A stretch of DNA of 64,000 nucleotides. Source: Campylobacterota bacterium. Its GTDB lineage: Bacteria; Campylobacterota; Campylobacteria; Campylobacterales; Nitratiruptoraceae. Where the stretch lies: assembly GCA_013153715.1 (NCBI GenBank), contig JAADDW010000020.1, positions 1 to 64,000 on the forward strand. The letters run 5' to 3'. The notes under the pieces were generated by a model. The model was not told the DNA's origin, ran no database searches, and saw only the letters and a program-made list of their open reading frames with translations. This document shows, in pieces, positions 38,503-49,565 of the stretch. Numbering within the stretch: the stretch's first letter is position 1; each line of letters starts with the position of its first letter. A program made the translations under genes and the position numbers.

Positions 38503-39736
38503 GGATCAGATCCCTTTCAATCTCCAGTAGTCTATTGTACTTTGCCGTTCTCTCTCCCCGTGCTGGGGCTCCCGTCTTGATCTGTCCCGTATTGAGTGCC
38601 ACGGCGAAGTCGGCTATAAAAGCGTCTTCGCTCTCTCCACTCCTGTGGCTCATGACACAGCGGTAACCGTTGCGCTGGGCTACTCTGACCGTCTCCATGG
38701 TCTCGCTCACACTTCCAATCTGGTTGGGCTTGATCAGGATGGCGTTGGCTATGCCCTGATCAATCCCCTCCTGGAGAATCTCCCTGTTGGTGACAAAGAG
38801 ATCATCTCCCACCAGCTGGATAGTATCCCCCAACTTCTCGGTGAGGATCTTCCACCCCTCCCAGTCATCTTCTGCCATGCCGTCTTCCAGACTGACAATG
38901 GGGTACTTCTGGACCAGGTCGATATAGAATTCTACAAGCTCTTCACTTGAAAGAACCTTACCATCTCCCTTCAACTCATATTTGCCGTCCCGATAGAACT
39001 CACTACTGGCGGCATCGAGGGCGATGACAATCTCCTCTCCCCCTTTGTACCCCGCAGTTTCGATAGCTTTTAGAATGTAGTCCAGGGGCTCCTCGTTGTT
39101 CTTGAAGTTGGGGGCAAAACCGCCCTCGTCACCCAGGGCTGTCGGGTGTCCCTCCTGGGCCAGGAGCTTCTTGAGGGTGTGGTAAATTTCACTACTGGCC
39201 CTGAGGGCCTCTTTGAACTCGTCGAACCCTTTGGGAATGATCATATACTCCTGAATATCCACATCGTTGTTGGCGTGGGCTCCTCCGTTGATGATATTGA
39301 GCATGGGGGTAGGGAGAACCATGGCGTTGGAACCTCCCAGGTAGCGGTAGAGGGGGATCCGCAAACTCTTGGCCGCCGCCCGAGCCACCGCCATAGAGAC
39401 TCCGAGTACCGCATTGGCCCCCAGTTTGGAGTAGTTGGGAGTCCCGTCTAGCTCCTTCATGATGGAGTCGATCTGGCTCTGGTTGTAGGGACTCAATCCG
39501 ACAAGCTCATCGGCAATGGCCACCTCTATATTTTCACAGGCCTTGAGAACCCCCTTTCCGAGGAAGCGCTCTCCTCCATCCCTCAACTCCAGGGCCTCCC
39601 TCTTTCCTGTACTCGCTCCACTGGGAACAATGGCTCCAGCCACGGTCCCGTCACTGAGGACAACTGTCGCCTTTACCGTTGGATTTCCCCTGCTGTCCAG
39701 GACCTCCTGGGCTAAAATGTTATCTATATAGACCAT
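38471..39736 (-). CDS. eno: Enolase
   Basis: [53 protein letters not shown]. Confidence 0.97.
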   Translation of the reverse strand: MVYIDNILAQEVLDSRGNPTVKATVVLSDGTVAGAIVPSGASTGKREALELRDGGERFLGKGVLKACENIEVAIADELVGLSPYNQSQIDSIMKELDGTPNYSKLGANAVLGVSMAVARAAAKSLRIPLYRYLGGSNAMVLPTPMLNIINGGAHANNDVDIQEYMIIPKGFDEFKEALRASSEIYHTLKKLLAQEGHPTALGDEGGFAPNFKNNEEPLDYILKAIETAGYKGGEEIVIALDAASSEFYRDGKYELKGDGKVLSSEELVEFYIDLVQKYPIVSLEDGMAEDDWEGWKILTEKLGDTIQLVGDDLFVTNREILQEGIDQGIANAILIKPNQIGSVSETMETVRVAQRNGYRCVMSHRSGESEDAFIADFAVALNTGQIKTGAPARGERTAKYNRLLEIERDLILGEYIAKELF

Positions 39737-39909
39737 CTGAACTCCTTTACCAAAATTAGCCAGTTCCGATCTTCAGAGAGGATATTCTCCCTCAGACTGG
39801 GTGTCGGATTGAGAGGGAAGGGTGGAAGGGCCCCTCCAACCCCTCCTGTTTTGGGAACCGATCTCTACCGAGAGGCTCTCCAGAGATAGTCCCCTATCGC
39901 CAGATCCCA

Positions 39910-40944
39910 TCACTCCTCTATCATCTCCTCCTGGGGCATGACCATAACCGAATCGTCCATACCCAGAGCCCTTCTGATCTCCCCTTCAATTTCGGAGGCC
40001 AGCTCTTTATGTTCCCTCAAGTAGGCCTTGGCATTCTCCCGTCCCTGACCGAGCTTTATATCCTTGTAGCTAAACCAGCTCCCGCTCTTATCGATGATCT
40101 CCAGCTTGACACCATAGTCGATGAGCTCTCCCTCTTTGCTGATCCCCTCTCCGAACATGATGTCGAATTCAGCCTGTCTGAAGGGGGGAGCGACCTTATT
40201 CTTGACCACTTTGGCCCGAACTCTGTTGCCTATCTGTCGGTCCCCCTGTTTGAGGGTGGCGATCTTTCTCACATCAATCCGGACCGAGGCGTAGAATTTG
40301 AGGGCATTCCCCCCTGTCGTCGTTTCTGGGGATCCATACCCCATGGTACCGATCTTCATGCGGATCTGGTTGATGAAGACCACCGTTGTATTCATCTTAT
40401 GGACCACACCCGTCAACTTTCGGAGGGCCTGACTCATGAGTCTAGCCTGGAGGCCCACATGGGCATCTCCCATCTCCCCTTCAATTTCTGCCTTCGGAGT
40501 CAAGGCCGCCACAGAATCGACGACGATCACATCGACAGCCCCACTCCGGGCCAGGGTCTCCACAATATCGAGGGCCTGCTCCCCAAAATCGGGTTGGGAG
40601 ACCAAGAGATTGTCGGTATCGACTCCGAGGTTCTTGGCGTAATAGACATCGAGGGCATGCTCCGCATCTATGAAGGCCGCCACTCCCCCCTCTCTCTGGG
40701 CTTCGGCTATGATCTGGAGGGCAAGGGTCGTCTTTCCAGAGCTCTCGGGGCCATATATTTCGACAATCCGTCCCCTGGGGACTCCCCCGATGCCGAGGGC
40801 CATGTCGAGACCGAGGGAGCCTGTGGAGATGGCCGCAATAGGCTCGATCTCCTTCTCCCCAAGTCTGACAAGAGCCCCTTTCCCAAAGGCTTTGTCTATC
40901 TGTTTGAGAGCCAGTTGTAGAGCTTTCTCTTTGTTCGGATCCAT
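39910..40944 (-). CDS. recA: Recombinase RecA
   Basis: [32 protein letters not shown]. Confidence 0.98.
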   Translation of the reverse strand: MDPNKEKALQLALKQIDKAFGKGALVRLGEKEIEPIAAISTGSLGLDMALGIGGVPRGRIVEIYGPESSGKTTLALQIIAEAQREGGVAAFIDAEHALDVYYAKNLGVDTDNLLVSQPDFGEQALDIVETLARSGAVDVIVVDSVAALTPKAEIEGEMGDAHVGLQARLMSQALRKLTGVVHKMNTTVVFINQIRMKIGTMGYGSPETTTGGNALKFYASVRIDVRKIATLKQGDRQIGNRVRAKVVKNKVAPPFRQAEFDIMFGEGISKEGELIDYGVKLEIIDKSGSWFSYKDIKLGQGRENAKAYLREHKELASEIEGEIRRALGMDDSVMVMPQEEMIEE

Positions 40945-41150
40945 GACCACCTCGTAAAAATTTTGTCTTATTGTACCCTTTTTGGGTGAATGGTGGAGCT
41001 CCCCTATTTCGTTACAATTGGTTTCCCAATCGGTCTCTGAAGGGTGGCGACATCGGAGGGGAGGAGATCGGATGGCTCCCTTCCCCTCCATCGCCGCTGG
41101 CGGAAGCCCTGGACCTGTGAGCTGTGTAATCAATGAAGGAAAGGAGTTCC

Positions 41151-42422
41151 ATGAGACGGTTACTTCCACTCATCCTCGCCATCCTCTCTTCTTCGGGGGC
41201 GGATCGGCTCACCATCTATCCCAACAAGGCTTTTGTGACGGAACTCAAGGAGGTCCATGGAAAGGTGATCGACTCCCTTCCCGCCACTCTGGATCCCCTC
41301 TCCCTCTCCGTCCGCTGTGAGAACAGTTTCTACCGCTACACCGATCGGAAGAGTCTCCGAGAGGCTCTGAAGGCTCTCCTCAAAGAGGGAGATGAGGTTC
41401 AGTTTCTGGTAGGGAGTGGAGAGAAGGTGGAGAGGGGGGTTGTGCGGAGTGTGGATCCCCTTATCATCGAAGGGAAGGGGCGGGTCTTCTTCAATGTGAA
41501 CTACCTCAATCTCATTTTTGACCGTCTCCCCCCAGAATTCTCTCTGAAGAAGAGGATAGAGCTCTCGGAGCCCCACAAGAGCTGTGAGATCAGCTACTCC
41601 ATGGGGGGAATTCGGTGGGAGTCGGTCTATCGACTCACCCTCGGCCAGAAGAGACTGGGGATCAAGGGGAGTATCCAGATCACCAACACCACCGACTACC
41701 CCTTCAAAAGGGTGAAGATCGGAGTTGTGGCCGGAGAGGGTCCCAACGATGAAGTGATAAGGGGAGATGGGATGAAGGCGATCTCTCCCCAGAGGAGATG
41801 GGCTAAGTCGGTGGCCCCAGCCGTGGAGGAGAGGGGGGTGGCAGGCTTCCACCACTACGCCATCTCTGGGAGATGGGATCTCCACCCCAAGGAACAGCTC
41901 TCCATCGGCTATATCGATGAGAGTGTCGATTACAGGTGGAAAATTGTAACGATCTGTAACGATCTGGCCTACAACTCCGGAACCAGGAGGTATCGGTTCA
42001 ACAGAACATTAACCTTTCGGGCCCCCAAGCCTCTCCCGGGCGGAGTAGCCACCATCTATGGAGATATTCCCCTCGGAGAGAGCTATCTTCCGCCGTCGGC
42101 CCAGGGAGAGGAGGTTCTCCTCCCCCTCGGAAAGGATTTCGATCTCCTCCTGGAGAGGCGGATCCTCTTCCGTCAGAGCGATCGGCATACCCTCGATCTC
42201 AAGGTCCTCTACTCTATCTCCAACGGCAAGGGAGAGGGGGTCGAGACAGAGGTCATCGAATATCTCCCCTACGGCCAGTGTACAATCTCGACAACCCAGG
42301 ACTATAGACACCTGGACGCCCAGAGGGTCGGGTTCCGCTCCAAGGTCCCTCCCCACTCGACTATCAAGTTTGAGGTAGAGTATAATTGCTCCAGATTGAA
42401 GGGAAAATGGCGAAGAAACTAG
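41151..42422 (+). CDS. Exported DUF4139-like protein
   Basis: Signal peptide; AFVTELKEV..., [42 protein letters not shown]. Confidence 0.65.
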   Translation: MRRLLPLILAILSSSGADRLTIYPNKAFVTELKEVHGKVIDSLPATLDPLSLSVRCENSFYRYTDRKSLREALKALLKEGDEVQFLVGSGEKVERGVVRSVDPLIIEGKGRVFFNVNYLNLIFDRLPPEFSLKKRIELSEPHKSCEISYSMGGIRWESVYRLTLGQKRLGIKGSIQITNTTDYPFKRVKIGVVAGEGPNDEVIRGDGMKAISPQRRWAKSVAPAVEERGVAGFHHYAISGRWDLHPKEQLSIGYIDESVDYRWKIVTICNDLAYNSGTRRYRFNRTLTFRAPKPLPGGVATIYGDIPLGESYLPPSAQGEEVLLPLGKDFDLLLERRILFRQSDRHTLDLKVLYSISNGKGEGVETEVIEYLPYGQCTISTTQDYRHLDAQRVGFRSKVPPHSTIKFEVEYNCSRLKGKWRRN

Positions 42423-42510
42423 CTAATTATATTGACTTTTTTCGCCAAAGACTCTATAATTTCTCTAACCATTAGAGTAGGTTATCAAATCTATAGCGAG
42501 GGGTTATCTT

Positions 42511-43170
42511 TTGAATGTTGTCTATCTCCGATCCAGTGAGGAGATTCCCTCCCTGGCCGTTCAGGAGCATACTATTAAAGATTATGCCGCCCTCCACAGG
42601 GAGGAGCTGTCGAAGATAGAGATAGACCGTACCCCCATCGGCCTTGGACTCGATGAGAGAGGGGATTTCAAGGAGTTTATCCACTCCCTTCAGGAGGGAG
42701 ATACAATCTTTGTCTATGATCTCGGCGTCATCAGCCAGAGAATGGGAGAGCTGGTCCAGTTCCTCAACTGCCTCCTGGAACACAGACTCAGATTGGTAGT
42801 CACAAAGTATGGGGTTGTTCTGGACAAGGAGACCCCCATGGAGATTCTCATCCCCCTCCTCAACACCTTGAGGGAGGAGCATCGGCGGAAGGGGAAGATG
42901 GGGCGCCCCAAGGGGAGCATCTCCAGATCCAAATATGATCGGTATCGGGAGAGAATTATCGAGATGATCAAGGAGGGCCGGAGTGTAAGTGAGATCGCCA
43001 AGGAACTCGGGGTGAGCAGGAGTTCCCTCCGAGACTACATTGTTTCGAGAAGGTTGAAGGTGGTGGCTCTTGGAAAGGAGCCTCTGGTAGAAGAATTGCC
43101 TAAAGAGAGTTGTCAGATTGATGAAAGGATAGTCCATGGCGACGGCGACGACAGCCAAGAACAGAGCTAA
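42511..43170 (+). CDS. Serine recombinase-like protein with HTH domain (TTG start)
   Basis: MNVVYLRSSEE...LQEGDTIFVYDLGVISQRMGELVQFL; C-terminal KGKMGRPKGS...IIEMIKEGRSVSEIAKELGVSRSSLRDYI. Confidence 0.8.
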   Translation: MNVVYLRSSEEIPSLAVQEHTIKDYAALHREELSKIEIDRTPIGLGLDERGDFKEFIHSLQEGDTIFVYDLGVISQRMGELVQFLNCLLEHRLRLVVTKYGVVLDKETPMEILIPLLNTLREEHRRKGKMGRPKGSISRSKYDRYRERIIEMIKEGRSVSEIAKELGVSRSSLRDYIVSRRLKVVALGKEPLVEELPKESCQIDERIVHGDGDDSQEQS

Positions 43171-44569
43171 AGAGTACCTGAAAGGGTGGATACCTTACCG
43201 TTACAAACGGTATCTCTTCTTCGGGATTGTGACCATCATCGCCTTGGTCCTCCCGTGGATCAAAATTAACGGAAACCACTTTTTCCTCCTCAATTTCGAT
43301 AAGATGCAACTCCACCTCTTCTTTGTCCGTTTCGATATGCAGGAGCTCTATCTCATGCCCTTCCTCCTCTGGATCCTCTTCTTCGGTATCTTCTTCATTA
43401 CGACCTTGGGAGGACGGGTCTGGTGTGGGTGGAGCTGTCCCCAGACCATTTTCAGGGTGATCTATCGGGACCTCATCGAGACCAAGCTCCTCCATCTGAG
43501 GAAGCGGATCAGCAACAAACAGATTGAGCCGGATATGAGCAAGCCAGAGAACAAGGTGAAGAAGCTCATAGCTATTCTTCTCTGGTCCGTTCTGGCTTTC
43601 ATAGCGGCGGCAGATTTCATCTGGTACTTTGTCCCACCTGAAGATTTCTTCCGCTACATCTCCGATCCGGCCAGCCATCCCGTTCTCATGGGGTTCTGGA
43701 TCGGCCTCGCCCTCTTCCTCATTATCGATGTGGTCTTCATCAAGGAGAACTTCTGTATCTATATCTGTCCCTATGCCCGGGTCCAGTCGGTCCTCTACGA
43801 TGAGGATACATTCCAGACTGTTTACGACTACAAGCGGGGCGGAAGGATCTACGACGAGCACGGGAATTTGATTGTCCACAACAAGAAGGAGCTCAAGGAG
43901 ATCAATGGGGAGAGTGCCGAGTGTACCCTCTGTGAGTCCTGTGTCAAGGTCTGTCCGACCCACATCGATATACGGAAGGGGATGCAGTTGGAGTGTATCA
44001 ACTGCCTCGAATGTGCCGATGCCTGTACCAAGGTGATGGGAGCCCTTGGAAAGGAGAGTCTGGTTCGGTGGACCAGCTACTACGCTCTGGAGAGTGGGAA
44101 GCCGACCCGGGTCTTCCGCTTCAGGATCATCGCCTACATTGTCATGCTGGCCATCGCCTTCGTCGCCCTCTTCTACATGGGGAGCAAGAAGGAGCGCATG
44201 CTCCTCAACATCAACCGTACAAGCCAGCTCTACAAGATAGAGCCCGACGGGACTGTGAAGAATACCTATGTCTTCCTCTTCCAGAATACGGAGAATGAGA
44301 AGCATAAGTACTACTTTGAGGTGGTCAACAATAAGGACATTCTCATTGAGCGGCCCAAGAAGCCCTTCACCGTCATTCCCGGGAAGAAGGTGAAGAAGGT
44401 GGTCATTCTCTCCACCAAGAAGGTTCTCGCCAAGAATGAGGAGAAGGATACACCCATTCCCATCAAGATCAGGGCCTACGCTGTGGACAACCCGGAGATT
44501 TCGGTCTATCGGGATACAATTTTCGTCTTCCCACGATGGGATATTTATCAGAAACATATTCAGAAATAG
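43136..44569 (+). CDS. ccoG: Cytochrome c oxidase accessory protein CcoG
   Basis: RVWCGWSCPQTIFR, CIYICPYARVQS, CTLCESCVKVCPTHIDIRKGMQLECINCLECADAC. Confidence 0.96.
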   Translation: MATATTAKNRAKEYLKGWIPYRYKRYLFFGIVTIIALVLPWIKINGNHFFLLNFDKMQLHLFFVRFDMQELYLMPFLLWILFFGIFFITTLGGRVWCGWSCPQTIFRVIYRDLIETKLLHLRKRISNKQIEPDMSKPENKVKKLIAILLWSVLAFIAAADFIWYFVPPEDFFRYISDPASHPVLMGFWIGLALFLIIDVVFIKENFCIYICPYARVQSVLYDEDTFQTVYDYKRGGRIYDEHGNLIVHNKKELKEINGESAECTLCESCVKVCPTHIDIRKGMQLECINCLECADACTKVMGALGKESLVRWTSYYALESGKPTRVFRFRIIAYIVMLAIAFVALFYMGSKKERMLLNINRTSQLYKIEPDGTVKNTYVFLFQNTENEKHKYYFEVVNNKDILIERPKKPFTVIPGKKVKKVVILSTKKVLAKNEEKDTPIPIKIRAYAVDNPEISVYRDTIFVFPRWDIYQKHIQK

Positions 44570-44596
44570 TCGGTCTAGCTGCTACAGGGGGGGATT

Positions 44597-44962
44597 ATGT
44601 TAGTAGCGATACCTGTCAAGACGGCACGGGAAGAGACGGCTGTCTCGCCGCTCTTCGGCCATGCCCGCTATTTCGCCTTCATCGACGATGGAGGGAAGAT
44701 GGAGATTGAGGAGAACCCTTACGATGGGGGGATGGAGGTGGTCTATTGGCTCCTCGGGAGGGGAGTCAATAGGGTAATTACCCACCATATCGGTCCACGC
44801 CCCTTTGAGGTTCTCCGTGAAAACGGTCTGATCTGCTACTCTGCGGGGGAGGGGCGTGTTCTGGCTCGGGAGGCCTTCGAGGCTCTCATGAGAGGAGAGT
44901 TGGAAGAGATCACTCCGGAGAATATCGACCGTTTTGGTCGCCATCAGAGAAGAAAAGGGTGA
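44597..44962 (+). CDS. Dinitrogenase Fe-Mo cofactor biosynthesis (NifX/NifB C-term)-like protein
   Basis: MLVAIPVKTAREETAVSPLFGHARYFAFID...RVITHHIGPRPFEVLRENGL. Confidence 0.85.
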   Translation: MLVAIPVKTAREETAVSPLFGHARYFAFIDDGGKMEIEENPYDGGMEVVYWLLGRGVNRVITHHIGPRPFEVLRENGLICYSAGEGRVLAREAFEALMRGELEEITPENIDRFGRHQRRKG

Positions 44963-44963
44963 G

Positions 44964-45179
44964 ATGAGAGAGGGATTTGACGAAAATGGGGAACCGACCC
45001 TGAGGAAGCTTGACGATTACGGGAAGGCGGCGTCGCCGGAGAAGCGGAAGGCGATTATCTGGGTCATTGTGACCGGATTGATTCTCGGAGTCTTCTACGC
45101 AGTGGCCAAGAGCTACTTTAAAGATGTGGGTATCGATGAGGTCGATATTCCCAAGGATCAGAGGATACTACACTACTGA
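44964..45179 (+). CDS. Small single-TM protein
   Basis: One hydrophobic segment; same-strand operon position. Confidence 0.55.
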   Translation: MREGFDENGEPTLRKLDDYGKAASPEKRKAIIWVIVTGLILGVFYAVAKSYFKDVGIDEVDIPKDQRILHY

Positions 45180-45190
45180 AAGGAGGGGGA

Positions 45191-46363
45191 ATGGGTAAAG
45201 TTGTCGTTTTGGGAGGTGGTTTTGCAGGAGTTGAGGCCGCCATCTTCTTGAGGAAGGAGGGGTTTGAGGTCGATCTCATCTCTCCCCGCCCCTACATGTA
45301 TATCTACCCTACCTCTATCTGGGTCCCTGTCTGCAAGACGGAGTTTGCCGATGTCTGTCTCAGTCTGGAGGAGTTGGCCCAGGTCCACGGCTTCACATGG
45401 ATTAATGATGAGATCATCGGCATCGAGGGGGAGAAGAAGAGGGCCAGAGGGAAGAAGGGGGAGTATAGTGGCGACTATCTGGTGATCGCCATGGGTGCTG
45501 GGAAGGTGCGACACGAAGGGGAGGAGCACTATATGAGCATCTGTGGAGAGCCCCAGGAGGCCCTGGCTCTGAGGGAGGCCCTCGATAAGTTGGTGACCGA
45601 GAAGAGGGGAGGAAAGATCTGTATGGGGTTTGGAGGCAACCCTAAGGACTCAACGGCTGTCCGAGGGGGGCCCGCCTTCGAGGTGATCTTCAATGTCCAT
45701 AACTATCTGAAGAAGTTGGGGGTTCGGGATAATTTTGAACTCACCTTTTTCGCCACAATGGCCGAGCCAGGAAAGAGGTTGGGGCCCCAAGCTCTGAAGA
45801 TGATGGACCTCTTCTTCAACAAGCTCAACATCAAGAAACATTTTGGGAAGAAGATCAAACGGTTTGAGGCAGATGGGATACTCTTTGAAGATGATAGCCG
45901 CCTTGAATCGGACTACACCATGTTCATTCCGGCCAACATGGGACACCCGGTCTTCAGAGAGGGGAGCGATCTCCCCCTCAGCGATGCCGGCTTTATCCTT
46001 GTCGATGAGTACTGTGAGGTCAAGGATCGGCCCGGGGTTTATGCCGTTGGGGATAGTGCCTACATCGAGGGACCCGAGTGGAGGGCGAAGCAGGGCCATA
46101 TTGCCGAGGTGATGGCTCGGAATGCCGCCCATAACATTGCCATCTCCAGCGGGAAGAAGGGGGGCGAGAAGAAGAGTTACCTCCCCCACCTCAACATTAT
46201 CTGTGTCATGGATAGCGGCGATGGGGCGGCCTTTGTCTATCGAGATGAGAAGCGGGGACTCATGATACCGATGCCCATTGTGGGACACTGGATCAAGAGG
46301 GCGTGGGGTTGGTACTGCAGGAACTCGAAGCTCGACAAGATTCCACGGATTCCAGGTCTCTAA
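45191..46363 (+). CDS. NAD(P)/FAD-dependent oxidoreductase, FCSD/SQR-like
   Basis: VVVLGGGFAGVEAAIFLRKEGFEVDLISP; RPGVYAVGDSAYIEGP; conserved-type Cys residues. Confidence 0.82.
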   Translation: MGKVVVLGGGFAGVEAAIFLRKEGFEVDLISPRPYMYIYPTSIWVPVCKTEFADVCLSLEELAQVHGFTWINDEIIGIEGEKKRARGKKGEYSGDYLVIAMGAGKVRHEGEEHYMSICGEPQEALALREALDKLVTEKRGGKICMGFGGNPKDSTAVRGGPAFEVIFNVHNYLKKLGVRDNFELTFFATMAEPGKRLGPQALKMMDLFFNKLNIKKHFGKKIKRFEADGILFEDDSRLESDYTMFIPANMGHPVFREGSDLPLSDAGFILVDEYCEVKDRPGVYAVGDSAYIEGPEWRAKQGHIAEVMARNAAHNIAISSGKKGGEKKSYLPHLNIICVMDSGDGAAFVYRDEKRGLMIPMPIVGHWIKRAWGWYCRNSKLDKIPRIPGL

Positions 46364-46438
46364 ATGCAACATAGGTAGCAGAAAAGGTGAGTCTTTTTAG
46401 CTACACTTTTCTAAAATTTTCACTGAAAGGAGTCTCCC

Positions 46439-46855
46439 ATGGCAAAGTTGACAGAGTTTGAACGGAATGTGGCAGAGCGGATCAAGGAGCAGATTGAGCT
46501 CAATAAGGAGAAGCCCGATCTCGGCAATGTCGATCTCCAGAGGGCCATCGAACTCTTGAAGGAGGCGGGAGCCATTCTCCTCGATGTCCGTCCCCCGTCA
46601 AAGGTGGAGGGAGAGAATGCGGAAGAGGCAGACATTCCCGACAGCTACTACACTCCCTATCCCGAATTCACCGAGTACCTCGACATTCTGCCCGAGGATA
46701 AGACAACTCCCATTGTGACGGCCTGCCTCAAGGGGCTCTTCGCCAGCAGGGTCAAGGCCTACCTGGAGATTCTCGGTTATGAAAATGTCTATGTCTTCAC
46801 CGGAAATATCGAGGACTGGATTGCCGCCCACAAAGCCCACAAAGGGGAGATTTAA
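46439..46855 (+). CDS. Rhodanese-like domain protein
   Basis: AILLDVRPPSKV, IVTACLKGLFASRVKAYLEILGYENVYVFTGNIEDW. Confidence 0.9.
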   Translation: MAKLTEFERNVAERIKEQIELNKEKPDLGNVDLQRAIELLKEAGAILLDVRPPSKVEGENAEEADIPDSYYTPYPEFTEYLDILPEDKTTPIVTACLKGLFASRVKAYLEILGYENVYVFTGNIEDWIAAHKAHKGEI

Positions 46856-47252
46856 GGGGCTCCTGGGAGCTCTCCTCCCCCTCCTCCTCATCGGGTGTGG
46901 TGGGGGAGAGATCTATGAGGGGAAGTTTGGATCTCCCTCCCACAGAATTGAGTGTCTCCGAGTCACAAGCGAGGATAGTATTCTCCGCTTCCTCCTCTCC
47001 AAGAATGGCTCCATCTCCCGCTTGAAACGGAGTTCCTGCCCCTTTGAGATCAGAGCTACAGCCCACTTTGTAACCAGTTGTACCTCACCTCAGGCCAAGG
47101 CTTTGGGAAGCGATTTTGACGGCTTCCTCCGCTTGGAACTCCTGGAGAATGGAAGACTTCTCTACCGCAACCAGCAGGATTTCAAGGGCCCCCTGACCCA
47201 GAGGGTTGTCGATACCCTCGTGGAGAGGCTCCTTACCGTCAACAGACCCTAG
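46821..47252 (+). CDS. Probable lipoprotein (start uncertain, TTG candidate)
   Basis: LLGALLPLLLIGCGGG lipobox; overlaps the rhodanese 3' end. Confidence 0.5.
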   Translation: MPPTKPTKGRFKGLLGALLPLLLIGCGGGEIYEGKFGSPSHRIECLRVTSEDSILRFLLSKNGSISRLKRSSCPFEIRATAHFVTSCTSPQAKALGSDFDGFLRLELLENGRLLYRNQQDFKGPLTQRVVDTLVERLLTVNRP

Positions 47253-48094
47253 GAGCTGGTAGTTTCTCCTTCCCACTGGGCAGGATCCACTCTGTAGTAG
47301 AGCTCCAGAAGGGTATAGAGCTCAGGCTCCTCCTCCTTCAACCTTCTCGGCTTTTCAAAGAAAGCCTCTGTCGCCACAGCGAAGAACTCGGCCGGAGAGG
47401 TTATTCCATACCGATCCAGAACACTCCTCTTTCCCTCCCTGTAGAGTCTCTCTATCTTCTTGTACTCCCGCTCCATCACCTGCGACCAGAGAGGGTAGAG
47501 TCTCCAAGGGAGCTCGGGGGTTCCATCTGGAAAACCATCCTCCATATCGAGCTGGTGGGCAAATTCGTGGAACCCCACATTTCTCCCATCCCTCGGGTTG
47601 AGGTCCCCCAGAATGAGGTCTCTCCAGGAGAGGACTACAGCCCCTCCCTGCCACGCTTCGCCGAGGAGGACCCTATTCTCCTCGCTGACGACATACCCTG
47701 TGACGATCTGCTCCCTCTTGACAACTGCTTCCGGGTAGAGAATGATTGTATGGACATGTTTGTACTCACATCTGTCCCGCCCAGCTGTGAGGAGGCAGGC
47801 GTTGGCGGCGATGAGGAGCTTCTTATAGTCGTCTACCTCTATTCCGACGCCGATAAACTCCTTCTCCTCCATAAATGTGAGGACGCAGGCGTGGAAATTC
47901 CTCTTGAGCTCTCTGGGGAGGAGGTTGTAGAAGGGGAACCACCTTTCCAGATAGTCCCTGTATCTCTGGGGAAAGGGGCGGTATTTGTAGAGGTGGTACC
48001 GTCCATCGGTGACAAGGTAGAGGTAGAGGTGGTAGAAGAGATAGAGGGCCAGAATGAAGGTGAAGAGCATGAAGAGGACGATATAGAATTCCAT
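47249..48094 (-). CDS. mtfA: MtfA-type zinc-dependent peptidase
   Basis: NVGFHEFAHQLDMEDGFPDG. Confidence 0.9.
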   Translation of the reverse strand: MEFYIVLFMLFTFILALYLFYHLYLYLVTDGRYHLYKYRPFPQRYRDYLERWFPFYNLLPRELKRNFHACVLTFMEEKEFIGVGIEVDDYKKLLIAANACLLTAGRDRCEYKHVHTIILYPEAVVKREQIVTGYVVSEENRVLLGEAWQGGAVVLSWRDLILGDLNPRDGRNVGFHEFAHQLDMEDGFPDGTPELPWRLYPLWSQVMEREYKKIERLYREGKRSVLDRYGITSPAEFFAVATEAFFEKPRRLKEEEPELYTLLELYYRVDPAQWEGETTSS

Positions 48095-48171
48095 ACCCCA
48101 TTGTAACAAAAGTAGCACACTATCTCAATGGAACCGGCTAATATTAAAAAAAAAGGGTGAAAGGAGTGCCC

Positions 48172-49242
48172 ATGGCTATCTACTCAAAGGTTGAAGGGGT
48201 AGAGGATATTCGGAGGATCAACTGCCTCATCAGGGATGAGATGATGGTAGTTCAGAGCGAAGCGGAACTGACAGAGTTGAAGAAGAGGAGTGACTACCTC
48301 TGCACCCTCACCTACTCCCCTTTCTGGAAAAAGCGGTTCCAGGATCGGATTGAGGAGCTCCGTCAGGCGGCTTTGGAGGAGAACAGGGTCACAGTCAGGG
48401 AGGCCAATATCATAGCCAAATTCAAGGGGTTCGACAAAGAGTACCATCCGTGGCGGAGTGAGATAGATATTGAGGAGGAGCTCAAGAAGATTCCTGAGGA
48501 GGTAATAGAGGAGATAGAGCAGAGTGCCCTCTCCCTCCACAGGAGCCAGGAGATTCTGGAGTTCCTCAGAAGGGAGTTCTGTGAGATCCGGAAGGCTATG
48601 GTCCTCTGTGAAGAGCCCAGCTGTCTGGAGAAGATGAAGCGGGGGGTCGATATTCTCTCTGTTCTCCCCTATCTGGCGGCCTTCAGAGACCATTTTGACA
48701 GGGGACTCCTGGGAGCGATAGACCACCTGATCGAGGTTGAGAAGAGGAGGAGTGTCGAGCTTGCCAATATCATCTCCGAGGTCTCTCAATGGGAGAGCTA
48801 TTTTGAGACCATCGGGGAAGAGGATTTTGGGGAGCTCACCGCCGAGGAGTATCTCCAGAAGCTCCTGGAAGAGGAGGAGAAGGCAGAGACTCTCATTCCG
48901 ACCGAAGAGCGGTATAAAGGGGGTGGATCTGTTCTCTGGCTGGTCTATGAACATGGCCGACGGAAGAGGGAGTATGCCAAGAGGGTCTATTTCCCTGCAG
49001 AGTTTAGGAATGTGAAGATGGAGGGGCCCGGAGAGTTCAGAAATAGGTTTGGGAACAAGGTTTGGGGTGTCAAGATCAGTTATGAGTCCAAAGTGGCCCC
49101 TACCAAGATCAAGATCAGAGGGAGGGAGATAGAGCTCCCCGAGAGGTGGGTCCACAGGGTGAAAATTATCCCCCTTCCCAGGGAGGCCCGAAATGTGAGG
49201 CTCCTCCAGGAGCGGCCCAAGAGTGCAATGAGCATCGCCTGA
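48172..49242 (+). CDS. Hypothetical 356-aa helical protein
   Basis: Long Glu/Lys-rich helical ORF with its own ATG; no family recognised. Confidence 0.6.
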   Translation: MAIYSKVEGVEDIRRINCLIRDEMMVVQSEAELTELKKRSDYLCTLTYSPFWKKRFQDRIEELRQAALEENRVTVREANIIAKFKGFDKEYHPWRSEIDIEEELKKIPEEVIEEIEQSALSLHRSQEILEFLRREFCEIRKAMVLCEEPSCLEKMKRGVDILSVLPYLAAFRDHFDRGLLGAIDHLIEVEKRRSVELANIISEVSQWESYFETIGEEDFGELTAEEYLQKLLEEEEKAETLIPTEERYKGGGSVLWLVYEHGRRKREYAKRVYFPAEFRNVKMEGPGEFRNRFGNKVWGVKISYESKVAPTKIKIRGREIELPERWVHRVKIIPLPREARNVRLLQERPKSAMSIA

Positions 49243-49271
49243 TCCCACTGATAGATAGTGGAGAGAGGCGA

Positions 49272-49565
49272 CTATCGGGAACCGCAGATATAGGTAACAT
49301 CTGTGGGGCAGTAGGCCCTGTGGGGTCTGTTGGGAGGGCTCTCCAGCCGATCACCGGGCTTGAGGAGAATCTCCTCTCCCCCCTCTTCGATGACTAGAGT
49401 TCCCTCCACAATCCATCGCACCTCATGGTAGGGATGGGTATGGGTGGGGTAGGTAGTTCCCTGGGAGTCGTGCCAGAGGAAGATGTTGAAGAAACCCTCC
49501 TCTTTGAGGGTCTCTTCAATCTTTTTGGGGTCTCTGATCCCTGTCTGGGTGACCTTAACTGCCAC
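49272..49565 (-). CDS. Cupin-domain protein (GTG start)
   Basis: [47 protein letters not shown]; overlaps fusA end by 11 nt. Confidence 0.8.
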   Translation of the reverse strand: MAVKVTQTGIRDPKKIEETLKEEGFFNIFLWHDSQGTTYPTHTHPYHEVRWIVEGTLVIEEGGEEILLKPGDRLESPPNRPHRAYCPTDVTYICGSR

